A stretch of DNA of 64,000 bases from Magnetospirillum sulfuroxidans (lineage in GTDB: Bacteria; Pseudomonadota; Alphaproteobacteria; Rhodospirillales; Magnetospirillaceae): the NCBI RefSeq assembly GCF_018224925.1, contig NZ_JAGTUF010000002.1, positions 1 to 64,000 of the forward strand. Direction: 5' to 3'. Positions 20,344-28,257 of the stretch are shown piece by piece. The translations under genes were made by a program, and so were the position numbers. The notes beneath the pieces were generated by a model. It made no database searches. It was not told the origin of the DNA and was given only the letters and a program-made list of their open reading frames with translations. Numbering within the stretch: position 1 is the first letter of the stretch; each line of letters begins with the position of its first letter.

Positions 20344-21482
20344 CTAAGGCGGCCATGAAATTGCGGCTGAAATACGTGGTCGAGGATGTTGATCGGCACG
20401 GCAACGTGCGGGTTTATGTTCGCCGCAATGGCCGCAAGAAACGACTGCTGGCCGAGATCGGCAGCCCGGAATTCGTGGTCGAATACCGGGCGGCAATCGC
20501 GGCGCTGGAAGGAGAGGTCAAGGCCGCCGATGCGCCGACCTCTCAAGGATCGCTGCGCTGGTTGATCGAGAAATATTACGAGTGCGCCGAATTCAAGCGC
20601 CTCGACGACAGAACCAGACGGGTTCGCCGCGGCATCTTGGACAAGCTTTGCGCGGCCGGCGCCACATCTGGCGGAACACCTTACGGCCAGAAACCATTCG
20701 CCAGGATGGAACCCAGACACGTTCGCGCCATGCGCGACGCCCGCGCCGACGCGCCCGAGGCAGCCAACTCCATCGTCAAAGCGCTGCGCCAAGTCTTTTC
20801 ATGGGCCACCGACGACACCGTGCTGATGGCACAGACCAACCCGGCCCGCGACGTTCCATACCTGAAAGGGAACCCAGAAGGATTCCATACCTGGACGCTG
20901 ACCGAGGTTGAGCAATTCGAGACGGCACACCCCATCGGGACCAAGGCGAGGCTGGCGCTGGCCCTTCTTCTCTTCACCGGCGTGCGCAGGTCAGACGTGG
21001 TTCACCTGGGGCCTCAGATGATCAGAAATGGCCATATCCATTGGACCGAGGCGAAGGGACGTCAGCGGATGACCAAGGTTCGCCAGCTGCCTCTGTTGCC
21101 AGAACTGCGCGCCATCCTCGATTCCACCCAATCTGGCCATCTCGCCTATCTGGTGACAGAGTTCGGTAAGCCTTTTACCGCCAACGGCTTCGGAAATTGG
21201 TTTCGAAAACGCTGCAACGAGGCCGGACTTGTCCACTGTTCCGCCCATGGCCTCCGCAAGGCCGGCGCCACCATCGCCGCCGAGAACGGCGCGACCGAAC
21301 ACCAGCTGATGGCGATCTACGGCTGGGAGAGCCCGAAGCAGGCGGCGCTGTACACCAAGAAGGCCAACAGAAAAATCCTGGCCGATTCCGCCATGCACCT
21401 TCTGATCCCGGCAGAACGAAATGAGGACCAAAGTGTCCCACTTCCCGAACCACCAAGGACCGGTGGGACAAAAAAGGCCTGA
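20340..21482 (+). CDS. Tyrosine integrase of element A
   Basis: The 380-residue site-specific recombinase has an N-terminal arm/SAM-like part and a C-terminal catalytic domain with Arg in LLLFTGVRRSDVVHL, HGLRKAG (H-x-x-R), YGWESPKQA and the nucleophile Tyr in ALYTKKANRK. It is full length for phage integrases. It overlaps the excisionase gene by four bases and ends 32 bases before the tRNA-Phe fragment, the usual position of an integrase relative to its attachment site. Confidence 0.9.
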   Translation: MTKAAMKLRLKYVVEDVDRHGNVRVYVRRNGRKKRLLAEIGSPEFVVEYRAAIAALEGEVKAADAPTSQGSLRWLIEKYYECAEFKRLDDRTRRVRRGILDKLCAAGATSGGTPYGQKPFARMEPRHVRAMRDARADAPEAANSIVKALRQVFSWATDDTVLMAQTNPARDVPYLKGNPEGFHTWTLTEVEQFETAHPIGTKARLALALLLFTGVRRSDVVHLGPQMIRNGHIHWTEAKGRQRMTKVRQLPLLPELRAILDSTQSGHLAYLVTEFGKPFTANGFGNWFRKRCNEAGLVHCSAHGLRKAGATIAAENGATEHQLMAIYGWESPKQAALYTKKANRKILADSAMHLLIPAERNEDQSVPLPEPPRTGGTKKA

Positions 21483-21503
21483 AACCATAGCAGTTTCAAG
21501 CCT
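21475..21503 (-). terminator. Hairpin at the integrase A / att junction
   Basis: An 11-bp stem with one mismatch (AGGCCTGAAAC / GTTTCAAGCCT, loop CATAGCA) overlaps the integrase stop. Read on the minus strand it is followed by six T, so it can terminate transcripts coming from the tRNA side. A related hairpin sits at the same place beside the right-hand repeat (36671-36699). Confidence 0.65.
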
Positions 21504-21514
21504 CTAGAAAAGTA

Positions 21515-21565
21515 ATGGTGCCCAGGGGCGGAATCGAACCACCGACACTGCGATTTTCAGTCGCA
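21515..21565 (-). repeat. attL: 51-bp duplicate of the tRNA-Phe 3' half
   Basis: The segment is identical base for base to 36704-36754. It covers CCA, the acceptor 3' strand, the T arm, the variable loop and the anticodon arm up to the 5' strand of the anticodon stem, so it is not a functional tRNA. The sequence diverges directly after TCGCA. Confidence 0.93.
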
Positions 21566-21677
21566 GAAAACAGAACAAAACAGGAATAAAATAGCAGAAC
21601 ATATCGCAACGTCGTTGCCTTACAATCTTTTGGTATCATTGACATTTTTATCCGCCGTGTGAACATGCGTGAACTTG

Positions 21678-21722
21678 AGGTAACGGGGCAAAACGCCTCA
21701 ATCTGTTACCTCAGCGTTACCT
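21678..21722. repeat. Arm-type integrase sites, left end of element B
   Basis: GTTACCT occurs inverted at 21678-21684 and direct at 21705-21711 and 21716-21722, the last as GTTACCTGGGA. The same 11-mer and a second GTTACCT occur at the right end (36617-36635). Position between att and the integrase gene fits arm sites that would also repress int. Confidence 0.55.
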
Positions 21723-21739
21723 GGGAGCGATCACGCGAT

Positions 21740-23014
21740 ATGACAAAAAGGCTCACCGATGCGAGTGTTTCCCGCTTCACCATTCCCGCAACGGGACAGG
21801 AAGAGCATTGGGATGCGGCCATCTCCGGTTTCGGCATCCGCATCACCGCCAAGGGCCGCCGCTCGTGGGTGCTGATGAAGCGGCTCAAGATCGACGGCAA
21901 ACCCCTGGTGCGCTTCACCTTGGGGGAATACCCCGCCATGTCGCTGGCCGACGCCCGCAAGAAAGCCGGGCAATACATCGACATCATCGGGGCCGGGGGC
22001 GATCCCCGTGAGGAAGAGGAAAAGCAGATCGCCGCCACCGAGGCCCGCCGCCGCAACACCTTCGAGGGGGTGGCGGGGGAATTCATCGAAAAATACGGCA
22101 AGCGACAAATCCGCTCGTGGGCGCGGGTGGAACGCTCGCTTGAGCTGCACGTCATGCCGCATTGGCGCAACCGCCCCATCGATTCCATCACCCGGCGCGA
22201 CGTCAACGACCTGTTGGACAAACTGGTGGATGGCGGGCTTTCCGTCCAGGCAAACCGGGTCTTGGCCTATGTCCGCAAGCTCTTCAACTGGTGCATTGAG
22301 CGCGGCATCCTGGAAACCTCCCCGGCCTTCCAGGTCAAGCCGCCCGCCGCCGAACAGCCCCGCGAACGGGATTTGAAGGCCGACGAGATCGCTGCCCTAT
22401 GGCCCGCCTTCGCCAGCCTGGGCGAGCCTTTCGGCCCCTATATGCAAATCCTGTTGATCCTGGGGCAGCGCCGCAACGAGGTGGCAAGCATGCGCTGGCA
22501 GGATATCGACCTCGAACGCGGGGAATGGACGTTGCCCCGCGAGCTGACCAAGGCCAAGCGCACCCACATCATCCCCTTGCCGCAAATGGCGGTGGACATC
22601 CTCAAGACCATTGAGCCGGTGAGCTATCGCCCCTCGGCGGGCAGGCCGTCCATAGCCTCGGATTTCGTCTTCACCACCACCGGGGAAACGCCCATTTCCG
22701 GCTTTGGCCGGGTCAAGGCCCGGATCGACAAGGCGGCGGCGGAAGCCCGGAGACAGGAAGAGCGCGAAACGGTCGCCCCCTGGTGCCTACACGATTTGCG
22801 CCGCACGGCGGCAACCCGCATGGCCGAGCTCGGGGTGCCGGTCGAACATATCGGGCGGGTTCTCAACCACGCCCCACGCGGCATTACCGCCACGGTGTAC
22901 GATAAGCACACCTACATTCCGGAAAAGCGCCGCGCCCTGGACGTGTGGGCCGACTATCTGAAAAGCATTGTTGCCCCCGAGGACGGGGGCAACGTGGTGA
23001 AGCTGCGTGGGTAA
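21740..23014 (+). CDS. Tyrosine integrase of element B (P4-type, DUF4102 arm domain)
   Basis: The 424-residue protein has the N-terminal arm-binding domain (ISGFGIRITAKGRRSWVL, ADARKKAGQY), a SAM-like core-binding part, and a catalytic domain with Arg in LILGQRRNEVASMRW, the H-x-x-R box HDLRRTAATRM, VEHIGRVLNHAP and Tyr in TATVYDKHTY. Such integrases insert genomic islands into tRNA 3' ends. ATG 21740 is chosen because MTKRLTDASVSRF is the standard N-terminus; a GTG at 21659 would place the arm sites inside the coding region. It is transcribed away from attL. Confidence 0.92.
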   Translation: MTKRLTDASVSRFTIPATGQEEHWDAAISGFGIRITAKGRRSWVLMKRLKIDGKPLVRFTLGEYPAMSLADARKKAGQYIDIIGAGGDPREEEEKQIAATEARRRNTFEGVAGEFIEKYGKRQIRSWARVERSLELHVMPHWRNRPIDSITRRDVNDLLDKLVDGGLSVQANRVLAYVRKLFNWCIERGILETSPAFQVKPPAAEQPRERDLKADEIAALWPAFASLGEPFGPYMQILLILGQRRNEVASMRWQDIDLERGEWTLPRELTKAKRTHIIPLPQMAVDILKTIEPVSYRPSAGRPSIASDFVFTTTGETPISGFGRVKARIDKAAAEARRQEERETVAPWCLHDLRRTAATRMAELGVPVEHIGRVLNHAPRGITATVYDKHTYIPEKRRALDVWADYLKSIVAPEDGGNVVKLRG

Positions 23015-23050
23015 CTATACCGCCCGACGGCGCGGGAACGGGCGGAAGCG

Positions 23051-23461
23051 TCAACCGCCGACCATGTCGAGGAACTCGCGGGCCGTCACCACCAAGGCGT
23101 TGCCATAGGTCGGGGCGGTGAAATGAGCGGTGTTGCCGGTGACGATGGCATCGGCGTTGCCCACATGGGCCGCGATCACATAGACGAGATCGTCGGCATC
23201 CCCAATTTCTTCGGTCTGTGGCGGATTGGCCGGGATGGTCAAATAATCCGCCCGCAACGCCACTTCCTCGATCAGGGCATGCATACGCATGCGGATGCCC
23301 TCGGAGAATTTCCGATACCCGGCGACCCGCCGGTATTCGTCCAAAATCTCTTCGCTGATCAGGATGGTGTGATTGTCCCGCGCCTCGGCGATGGCACGCA
23401 AACAAACACCGCCGGAAATGGCGGCGGAAACGAGGATGTTGCAGTCGATCAGAACGCGCAT
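23051..23461 (-). CDS. PIN-domain toxin (putative toxin-antitoxin nuclease)
   Basis: The 136-residue protein begins MRVLIDCNILVSAAISGG, with the first catalytic Asp, and carries further acidic residues in EEILDEY and GDADDLVYVIAAH and a final VTGNTAHF region. This is the PIN nuclease fold of the family often named putative TA toxin, PIN family; such toxins cleave RNA. It follows the antitoxin gene by 11 bases on the same strand. The TGA stop lies where PIN proteins normally end, so TGA seems to act as a stop here. Confidence 0.85.
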   Translation of the reverse strand: MRVLIDCNILVSAAISGGVCLRAIAEARDNHTILISEEILDEYRRVAGYRKFSEGIRMRMHALIEEVALRADYLTIPANPPQTEEIGDADDLVYVIAAHVGNADAIVTGNTAHFTAPTYGNALVVTAREFLDMVGG

Positions 23462-23472
23462 GGGGCGGTGGA

Positions 23473-23754
23473 TTACTTGGCAGGCTTGCGGCGCTCTTGC
23501 CGCACTTCATCCACGGCCTGGACGGCATAGGCCATCACCTCTTCCTCGCTCATCCCCGCAAATTGCGGATCGGTCGGGTATTGGTCGAGGATCGCCGACA
23601 GACGGGCCAATTCGGCTTCCCGCACTTCCTTGGCGTCCACGTATTCCACTTGCACGCGCACGCGCCGACCGGGACGAAAACCGGCCTTGACGACGGCATC
23701 GCGGATGCCTTCGACGCTGGTTTCAAGGGTGGCCTGTTGGGTGTTCATGCTCAT
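23473..23754 (-). CDS. Antitoxin-like partner of the PIN toxin
   Basis: The 93-residue protein has a short N-terminal DNA-binding-like part (GFRPGRRVRVQVEYV) and an acidic helical C-terminus (FAGMSEEEVMAYAVQAVDEV) that could wrap the toxin. It resembles the small antitoxins encoded upstream of PIN genes in gene order and size; no strict motif was matched. Probably it also represses the pair. It lies directly beside the edge of the foreign block starting near 23755. Confidence 0.7.
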   Translation of the reverse strand: MSMNTQQATLETSVEGIRDAVVKAGFRPGRRVRVQVEYVDAKEVREAELARLSAILDQYPTDPQFAGMSEEEVMAYAVQAVDEVRQERRKPAK

Positions 23755-23937
23755 GGTTGGGTACCGGTTAGCTATTAACGAATCATATTATATGAATTGA
23801 CGGCCACTTTACAAATTTTCAGGCGGGGAAAGTGGAATGCGACCACCACAATGTGGCAGGTAAGAACGCAGATATAAAAACTTGCAATAAATGCACAAAG
23901 CCATAAAATACGGTCATTTATTTGATAAACAATACAT

Positions 23938-25989
23938 ATGACGCAACGCTCAATTAAGAAGCAGTCACATTGATTTACACTCATCGAGCTCATCGTCACC
24001 ATCACTATACTTGTCATTCTAGGCACCATTGCTTTTGTATCTCTTGGTGGGTATGCGGGATCAGCACGAGACAGCTCCCGTGTCTCCGATCTTGCTTTAA
24101 TTTCCAAGGGACTTGATCTGTATTACATAAAGCAGGGTTCATTTCCGACGCCATCGGGGGCGGTATCCGTCACCTATTCCGGTGCTGCGCTCTGGCAGCA
24201 GGGGAATGCTGGGGAAGCGGTCATTACCGCCCTTTGAGCCGCCGGGGCGAAACTCTCGACCAAGCCGACCGATCCGCTTTTGAAGACGGAATACGGATAC
24301 TCCCTCTCGACCGGTACGCCGGAATATGCCCTGCGAACCGATTACGAAGGAGATAATATCACCCGTCGCGCCACCCCTTGGGCAGACCGTGCGAACGCTG
24401 CCACCGGGAATCCGTCCCTCGCCTATATTCGCGGCACCTACAACGGGGTGGCGACAAAGACGAGTACGGGCGGAAAGGTGTATATTCTCGCCCTTCCGAG
24501 CATTTTCACTATCTCGGGGACGACGACAGTATCGGAGGCATCCGCTGCGTCCTTCCTCGTCTACGGAAAAAGTCTTTCCGGGGTCGCCTTTACTCCGAAG
24601 GTCGTTTTCTCTTCCGGTTCGCTCCCGAGCTCCGATGACGAACGGATTATCTTTGCCTCTGGAGTGATTGCATCCTATTCAGGAACAAGCTTCGCAACAA
24701 ACTCGGATATTCAAACTTTTATATCTGCTTATTCGAGCACCGGAGCTCTCGCAAATGTCGGAGGAAATTTTGTTCGGACGAGACTTGGCGGTGGCGCTTG
24801 AGCCGTCGCTACCAGCATAGGAACGGCGGTAGCTCCGAGCGATCCGGAGATAACGAAAGATATATACGAAGGGACGGGCTCTTCGAGTCCGGGCAAATTC
24901 ACCGACGTCAACGGGACGGTGTTTTTCGCGGCGACTGACGGGACGAATGGGACTGAGCTCTGGAAGTCCGACGGGACGGCGGTGGGGACGGTGATGGTGA
25001 AGGATATTAATCCAGGATCGAGCAGTTCGAGCCCCAACCACCTCACCAACGTCAACGGGACGCTGTATTTCTCAGCGACTGACGGAACGAATGGCACGGA
25101 GCTCTGGAAGTCCGACGGGACGGCGGTGGGGACCGTGATGGTGAAGGATATACGTACGGGGACTGTTGGTTCGGGCCCAACCTATCTCGTGAACATCAAT
25201 TGAACGTTGTATTTTTCGGCAAGTGGTGACACGGGCGGGACTGAGCTCTGGAAGTCGGATGGAACGGCGGTGGGGACGGTGATGGTGAAGGATATTTGTC
25301 CAGGATCATTGGGTTCGAACCCAACCTATCTCTTGAACATCAATGGAACGTTGTATTTCGCAGCAAGTGACGGGACGAATGGGCGTGAGCTCTGGAAGTC
25401 CGACGGGACGGCGGTGGGGACGGTGATGGTGAAGGATATATATGTGGGGGGTGGGAATGAATCGAGCCCAACCTATCTCGTGAACATCAATTGAACGTTG
25501 TATTTTTCGGCAACCGACGGGACGAATGGAATCGAGCTCTGGAAGTCGGATGGAACGGCGGTGGGGACGGTGATGGTGATGGATATACGTACGGGATCGA
25601 GCAGTTCGTCCCCAGTTTCTATCACCAACGTCAATGGGACGGTGTTTTTCGCGGCGACTGACGGGACGAATGGGACTGAGCTCTGGAAGTCCGACGGGAC
25701 GGCGGTGGGGACGGTGATGGTGATGGATATACGTACGGGATCGAGCAGTTCGAGCCCCAACTCCCTCACCAACGTCAACGGGACGGTGTTTTTCGCGGCT
25801 AATGACGGAACGAATGGGACTGAGCTCTGGAAGTCGGATGGAACGACGGTGGGGACAGTGATGGTGATGGATATTAATCCGGGAGTGGGCAATGGGTTCC
25901 CAAACTCCCTCACCAACGTCAACGGGACGCTGTATTTATCGGCGAATGACGGGACGAATGGTGCTGAGCTCTGGAAATACACCCCGTAG
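23938..25989 (+). CDS. Prepilin-like ELWxxDGT-repeat protein with five in-frame TGA codons (TGA = Gly)
   Basis: From ATG 23938 to TAG 25987 the frame is interrupted only by TGA, at codons beginning 23971, 24235, 24799, 25201 and 25492. With TGA as glycine it encodes 683 residues. The N-terminus is a type IV prepilin: a basic leader (MTQRSIKKQSH), Gly (TGA) at the peptidase site, then FTLIELIVTITILVILGTIA. A globular pilin part follows to about residue 300. Eight 48-residue ELWxxDGT repeats, each with ELWKSDGTAVGTVMVKDI-like text, cover about 24860-25989; two TGA codons stand where sister repeats read Asn-Gly (GGA or GGG). Under the standard code it would be a heap of fragments. No Shine-Dalgarno sequence is visible. 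It is probably a surface or pilus protein from a UGA-Gly lineage (Absconditabacteria or Gracilibacteria), by inference. Confidence 0.85.
24860..25989 (+). repeat. Eight tandem ~144-bp ELWxxDGT repeats
   Basis: The anchor GAGCTCTGG recurs at 24955, 25099, 25243, 25387, 25534, 25678, 25822 and 25966, spaced 144 bases except once 147. The units are nearly identical in DNA, which indicates recent amplification or gene conversion. All are in the prepilin frame. Confidence 0.9.
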
Positions 25990-26007
25990 CAACGCACACA
26001 TTGTCGG

Positions 26008-26048
26008 AACCAAAAGGAGCGGCTATATAGCCGCTCCTTTTGGTTTTT
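26008..26048 (+). terminator. Strong terminator after the prepilin/ELWxxDGT gene
   Basis: A perfect 18-bp stem (AACCAAAAGGAGCGGCTA with its complement, two-base loop) is followed by a T run; its A-rich left arm also makes it work on the minus strand. It lies between the prepilin gene and the converging serine recombinase. Confidence 0.92.
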
Positions 26049-26067
26049 AGGATCGTCTGGAGGATGT

Positions 26068-26733
26068 CTACAATCCGGTATATCGCAAAATAAGGCTCCG
26101 GACGCATTGTGCTTGCCAATACTTCCCCGTTCTCGTCCGTATACCCCGCTCATTGAACTCTCGTGCCATAGCCCGAAGCGAAAGCCCACCGGCTATCATC
26201 TCCTCTATGATCGGGTAGACCTTGGCCGCGAAATCATCCGCCGCCCGCATGTTTGCCCGTGCCGCCTCCCCGTTATCCAGGCGGGGATTACCAAGTTTGA
26301 CACCTCGCGCCTTGGCCTGGGCCATCGCCGCTTTTGTCCGCTCCGAGATCATGGCCCGCTCATGTTCGGCCACGGCGGCAAGAATGTGGATGGTCAGGCG
26401 GGATGCCTCCGGCATATCGACGGCGCGGAACTCCACCCGGCTTTCCATGAGGTTCGAGATAAAGGCGACGGATCGCGAAAGCCGGTCGAGCTTAGCGATC
26501 AGCAGCGTGGCCTTTTTCCGTCGGCATAGATCAAGCGCCTTTTGCAGTTCCGGACGATCCGCCCGTTTGCCGCTTTCCACTTCGAGCAACGCCCCGGCGA
26601 ACTCACCGCCGATCCGTTCGACGTACCGGAAAACCGCCTCGCGTTGCGCGTCCAGTCAAAGACCGGAGCGGCCCTGCCGATCCGTGGAAACGCGGTAATA
26701 GGCGACGAAAAGCGGAACGGGATGCGGTTTCAT
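26068..26733 (-). CDS. Serine recombinase (resolvase/invertase), one in-frame TGA at a conserved Gly
   Basis: From ATG 26733 the frame reads VAYYRVSTDRQGRSGL, then TGA (codon 26), then LDAQREAVFRYVERIGG and an uninterrupted rest to TAG. In this family the motif is normally SGLGLEAQ or similar, so the TGA replaces a conserved glycine. With it, the protein is 221 residues: catalytic domain with Ser16, arginine-rich active site (LIAKLDRLSRSVAFI), long E helix, and a C-terminal helix-turn-helix (GGLSLRAMAREFNERG). Without readthrough a protein could start only downstream (about 173 residues) and would lack the catalytic serine. A simple GGA-to-TGA nonsense mutation is the alternative to recoding. 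Confidence 0.75.
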
Positions 26734-26889
26734 GGGGGAAGTGTAAAAAGACAAAGGTCGCTTTGGACTTTGTACAGTCTATCCATCGCGACCGATTCGG
26801 CAAATCCGATTGGGATTTTCACATCGCCCAGCTTTCCCGCTCCGGTGTCGCCTGCTACCATTTCGCCCGCAACGGTATCGATTCGAGGG

Positions 26890-27600
26890 ATGGCGAGCGC
26901 GATGCACCCGGACACCCGACACAAGGCAATCATCGGTATCGCCCTGTTCATCGCGGTCGGGGCCTATTTCGTCAATGATGAGAACCTCCACAAGGGAATC
27001 ATCGGCTTTTTCGTGGCCTTCTTCGGCCTCTATGCCGCCTATTACGCCTTGCACGCGCTGGGCTGGGTGTTGTTCAGCGGCGAGCGGGGCACCGGCTTGC
27101 GCCTTGTGCCGCGTACCGGCAGCGGCATCGCCTGGGGCTTCCGGGGGCTGTTTCGCTCCATTGGTACAGTTGGTGGGTGGGGCTGGCAGGGCGTGCAATA
27201 CACGGCCCGCGCCATCGGCAACGCCCGTGCCCGCCGCCAGTGGGAGAAGGGACGCCCGGAACGGGAACGCCAAGCAGCGGAAGCCGCCCGGCTGGAGGTC
27301 GAGCGACAGGAAGCCGAACGCCAGCGGCTTGAGGAAGAGGCCCGGCAACGCAAACTTGCCGAAGAAGAAGCCCACAAGCTGCGCGTCGCCCGCGAGGCCG
27401 AGATCACCGCCGCCCGCACCAAGGCCGAAGAGCAAGTGCGCCTGGACATGCAGGCCGAGGCCAACCGCCTTGCCCGCGAGCATGAAGAACACATGCTTTC
27501 CATCGAACAGGAACGCTTGGCAATCGCCGAGAAGCGCGGCGAACGGCACGCGGCCTTGCTCACCACCCTGTCCACCTTGGTGGACAAGTCCAAGGAGTAG
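26890..27600 (+). CDS. Two-TM coiled-coil protein, element-borne, unknown function
   Basis: The 236-residue protein has two membrane segments (about residues 12-29 and 36-58), a Gly/Trp-rich linker (GIAWGFRGLF, GGWGWQGV), and a highly charged coiled coil from about residue 110 to 225 (RQEAERQRLEEEARQRKL). GAGGG stands right before ATG 26890; ATG 26902 may be the true start. Its TAG is 6 bases before the next coiled-coil gene, so the two form a unit upstream of the DNA-transfer ATPase. A conjugation or cell-envelope role is only a guess. Confidence 0.75.
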   Translation: MASAMHPDTRHKAIIGIALFIAVGAYFVNDENLHKGIIGFFVAFFGLYAAYYALHALGWVLFSGERGTGLRLVPRTGSGIAWGFRGLFRSIGTVGGWGWQGVQYTARAIGNARARRQWEKGRPERERQAAEAARLEVERQEAERQRLEEEARQRKLAEEEAHKLRVAREAEITAARTKAEEQVRLDMQAEANRLAREHEEHMLSIEQERLAIAEKRGERHAALLTTLSTLVDKSKE

Positions 27601-27606
27601 CGGCGC

Positions 27607-28230
27607 ATGACCTTGGATAAATCCGACCGTCTGGACTTGCTGCGCACCGCCACCGATGCCCGCCACCGCGACGCCATGGAACGCTTGGACGCCCAAAACC
27701 AGTTCCGGGCACAGATGACGGAAGCCAACCAGCAAATTGCCCTGCGTACCGCCCGGATCGAGGGGGAATACGCATTGCGCCTGCGCGAGTTGGAGCACCA
27801 ATACGCCCCGACCGACAAGGCCCTGGACTACAAATATTTCGCCCTCCGCCAAGAACTGATGCTTGAGGAGATCGAAGAGCGCGAGATCATCAGCGCCATT
27901 TACCGGGTGGTCGAGGCCATTGTCGCCCGCAATATCAAGCTGGCCGAGGAACGCGAACGGGCGCGGCTGGAAATCGAACTGGCCGAGGTCAAGGAACGCC
28001 ACCGCGAGAACGAACGCCAGCACGAAGTCTTGCGCGACCGTCTGGCGATGGATCGTGACGCCCTGCAAAGCCGCCTGCGCAACGAGGAATTCAGCCACGC
28101 GCAAACCGTCAGCCGCATCGACATTCCGTTGAAGCTGCGCGACCTTGGCCTTTCCGGTGGCACGGATGCCCCCACCGACCGCGAAATCGCCGATTGGCTG
28201 GCCGCGCTGAAAAAGCGGGGCACGGTTTAG
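27607..28230 (+). CDS. Soluble coiled-coil protein, element-borne, unknown function
   Basis: The 207-residue protein is almost wholly charged helix (RARLEIELAEVKERHRENER) with a short C-terminal domain (IPLKLRDLGLSGGTDAPTDR then EIADWLAALKKRG). It has no membrane segment. It lies 6 bases after the two-TM coiled-coil gene, so the proteins may form a complex. It ends in TAG. No family was recognised. Confidence 0.75.
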   Translation: MTLDKSDRLDLLRTATDARHRDAMERLDAQNQFRAQMTEANQQIALRTARIEGEYALRLRELEHQYAPTDKALDYKYFALRQELMLEEIEEREIISAIYRVVEAIVARNIKLAEERERARLEIELAEVKERHRENERQHEVLRDRLAMDRDALQSRLRNEEFSHAQTVSRIDIPLKLRDLGLSGGTDAPTDREIADWLAALKKRGTV

Positions 28231-28257
28231 CACTCAGGATACCTGGAAATCGCTGCC

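Larger units (their letters stand above)
19122..21514. mobile_element. Element A: decayed integrative element upstream of element B
   Basis: The region holds a broken mobC, a broken phage-type ASCH-like gene, an excisionase-like gene and a tyrosine integrase ending against a tRNA-Phe 3' fragment. Copies of GTGGGACA lie at its left end (19187, 19198 and inverted at 19216) and right end (inverted at 21434, direct at 21463), as expected of arm-type integrase sites. Its right end has the same hairpin-then-att order as element B, suggesting both used tRNA-Phe. No left att copy was found, so the left boundary is uncertain. Confidence 0.5.

Noticed and set aside
21515-21565. A second tRNA-Phe gene
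   Set aside because: The sequence stops matching within the anticodon stem; the D arm and 5' acceptor strand are absent.
23938-25989. TGA as tryptophan (code 4) in the prepilin gene
   Set aside because: Trp in the repeats is always TGG, while TGA stands where sister repeats have Gly codons and at the prepilin Gly site. Trp does not fit any of the three decidable positions.
23938-25989. TGA as selenocysteine
   Set aside because: None of the five positions aligns with Cys in sister repeats or pilins, and no stem-loop of SECIS type was seen directly after the codons.
23938-25989. Prepilin gene as an ordinary pseudogene
   Set aside because: No frameshift, no TAA or TAG, and no CGA- or TGG-derived stop was found in 683 codons. 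Only Gly positions are hit. A chimaeric assembly remains possible and is listed as a check.
24860-25989. CRISPR array
   Set aside because: The regular 144-base repeats are coding and have no short repeat/unique spacer pattern. No CRISPR array was seen elsewhere in the window.
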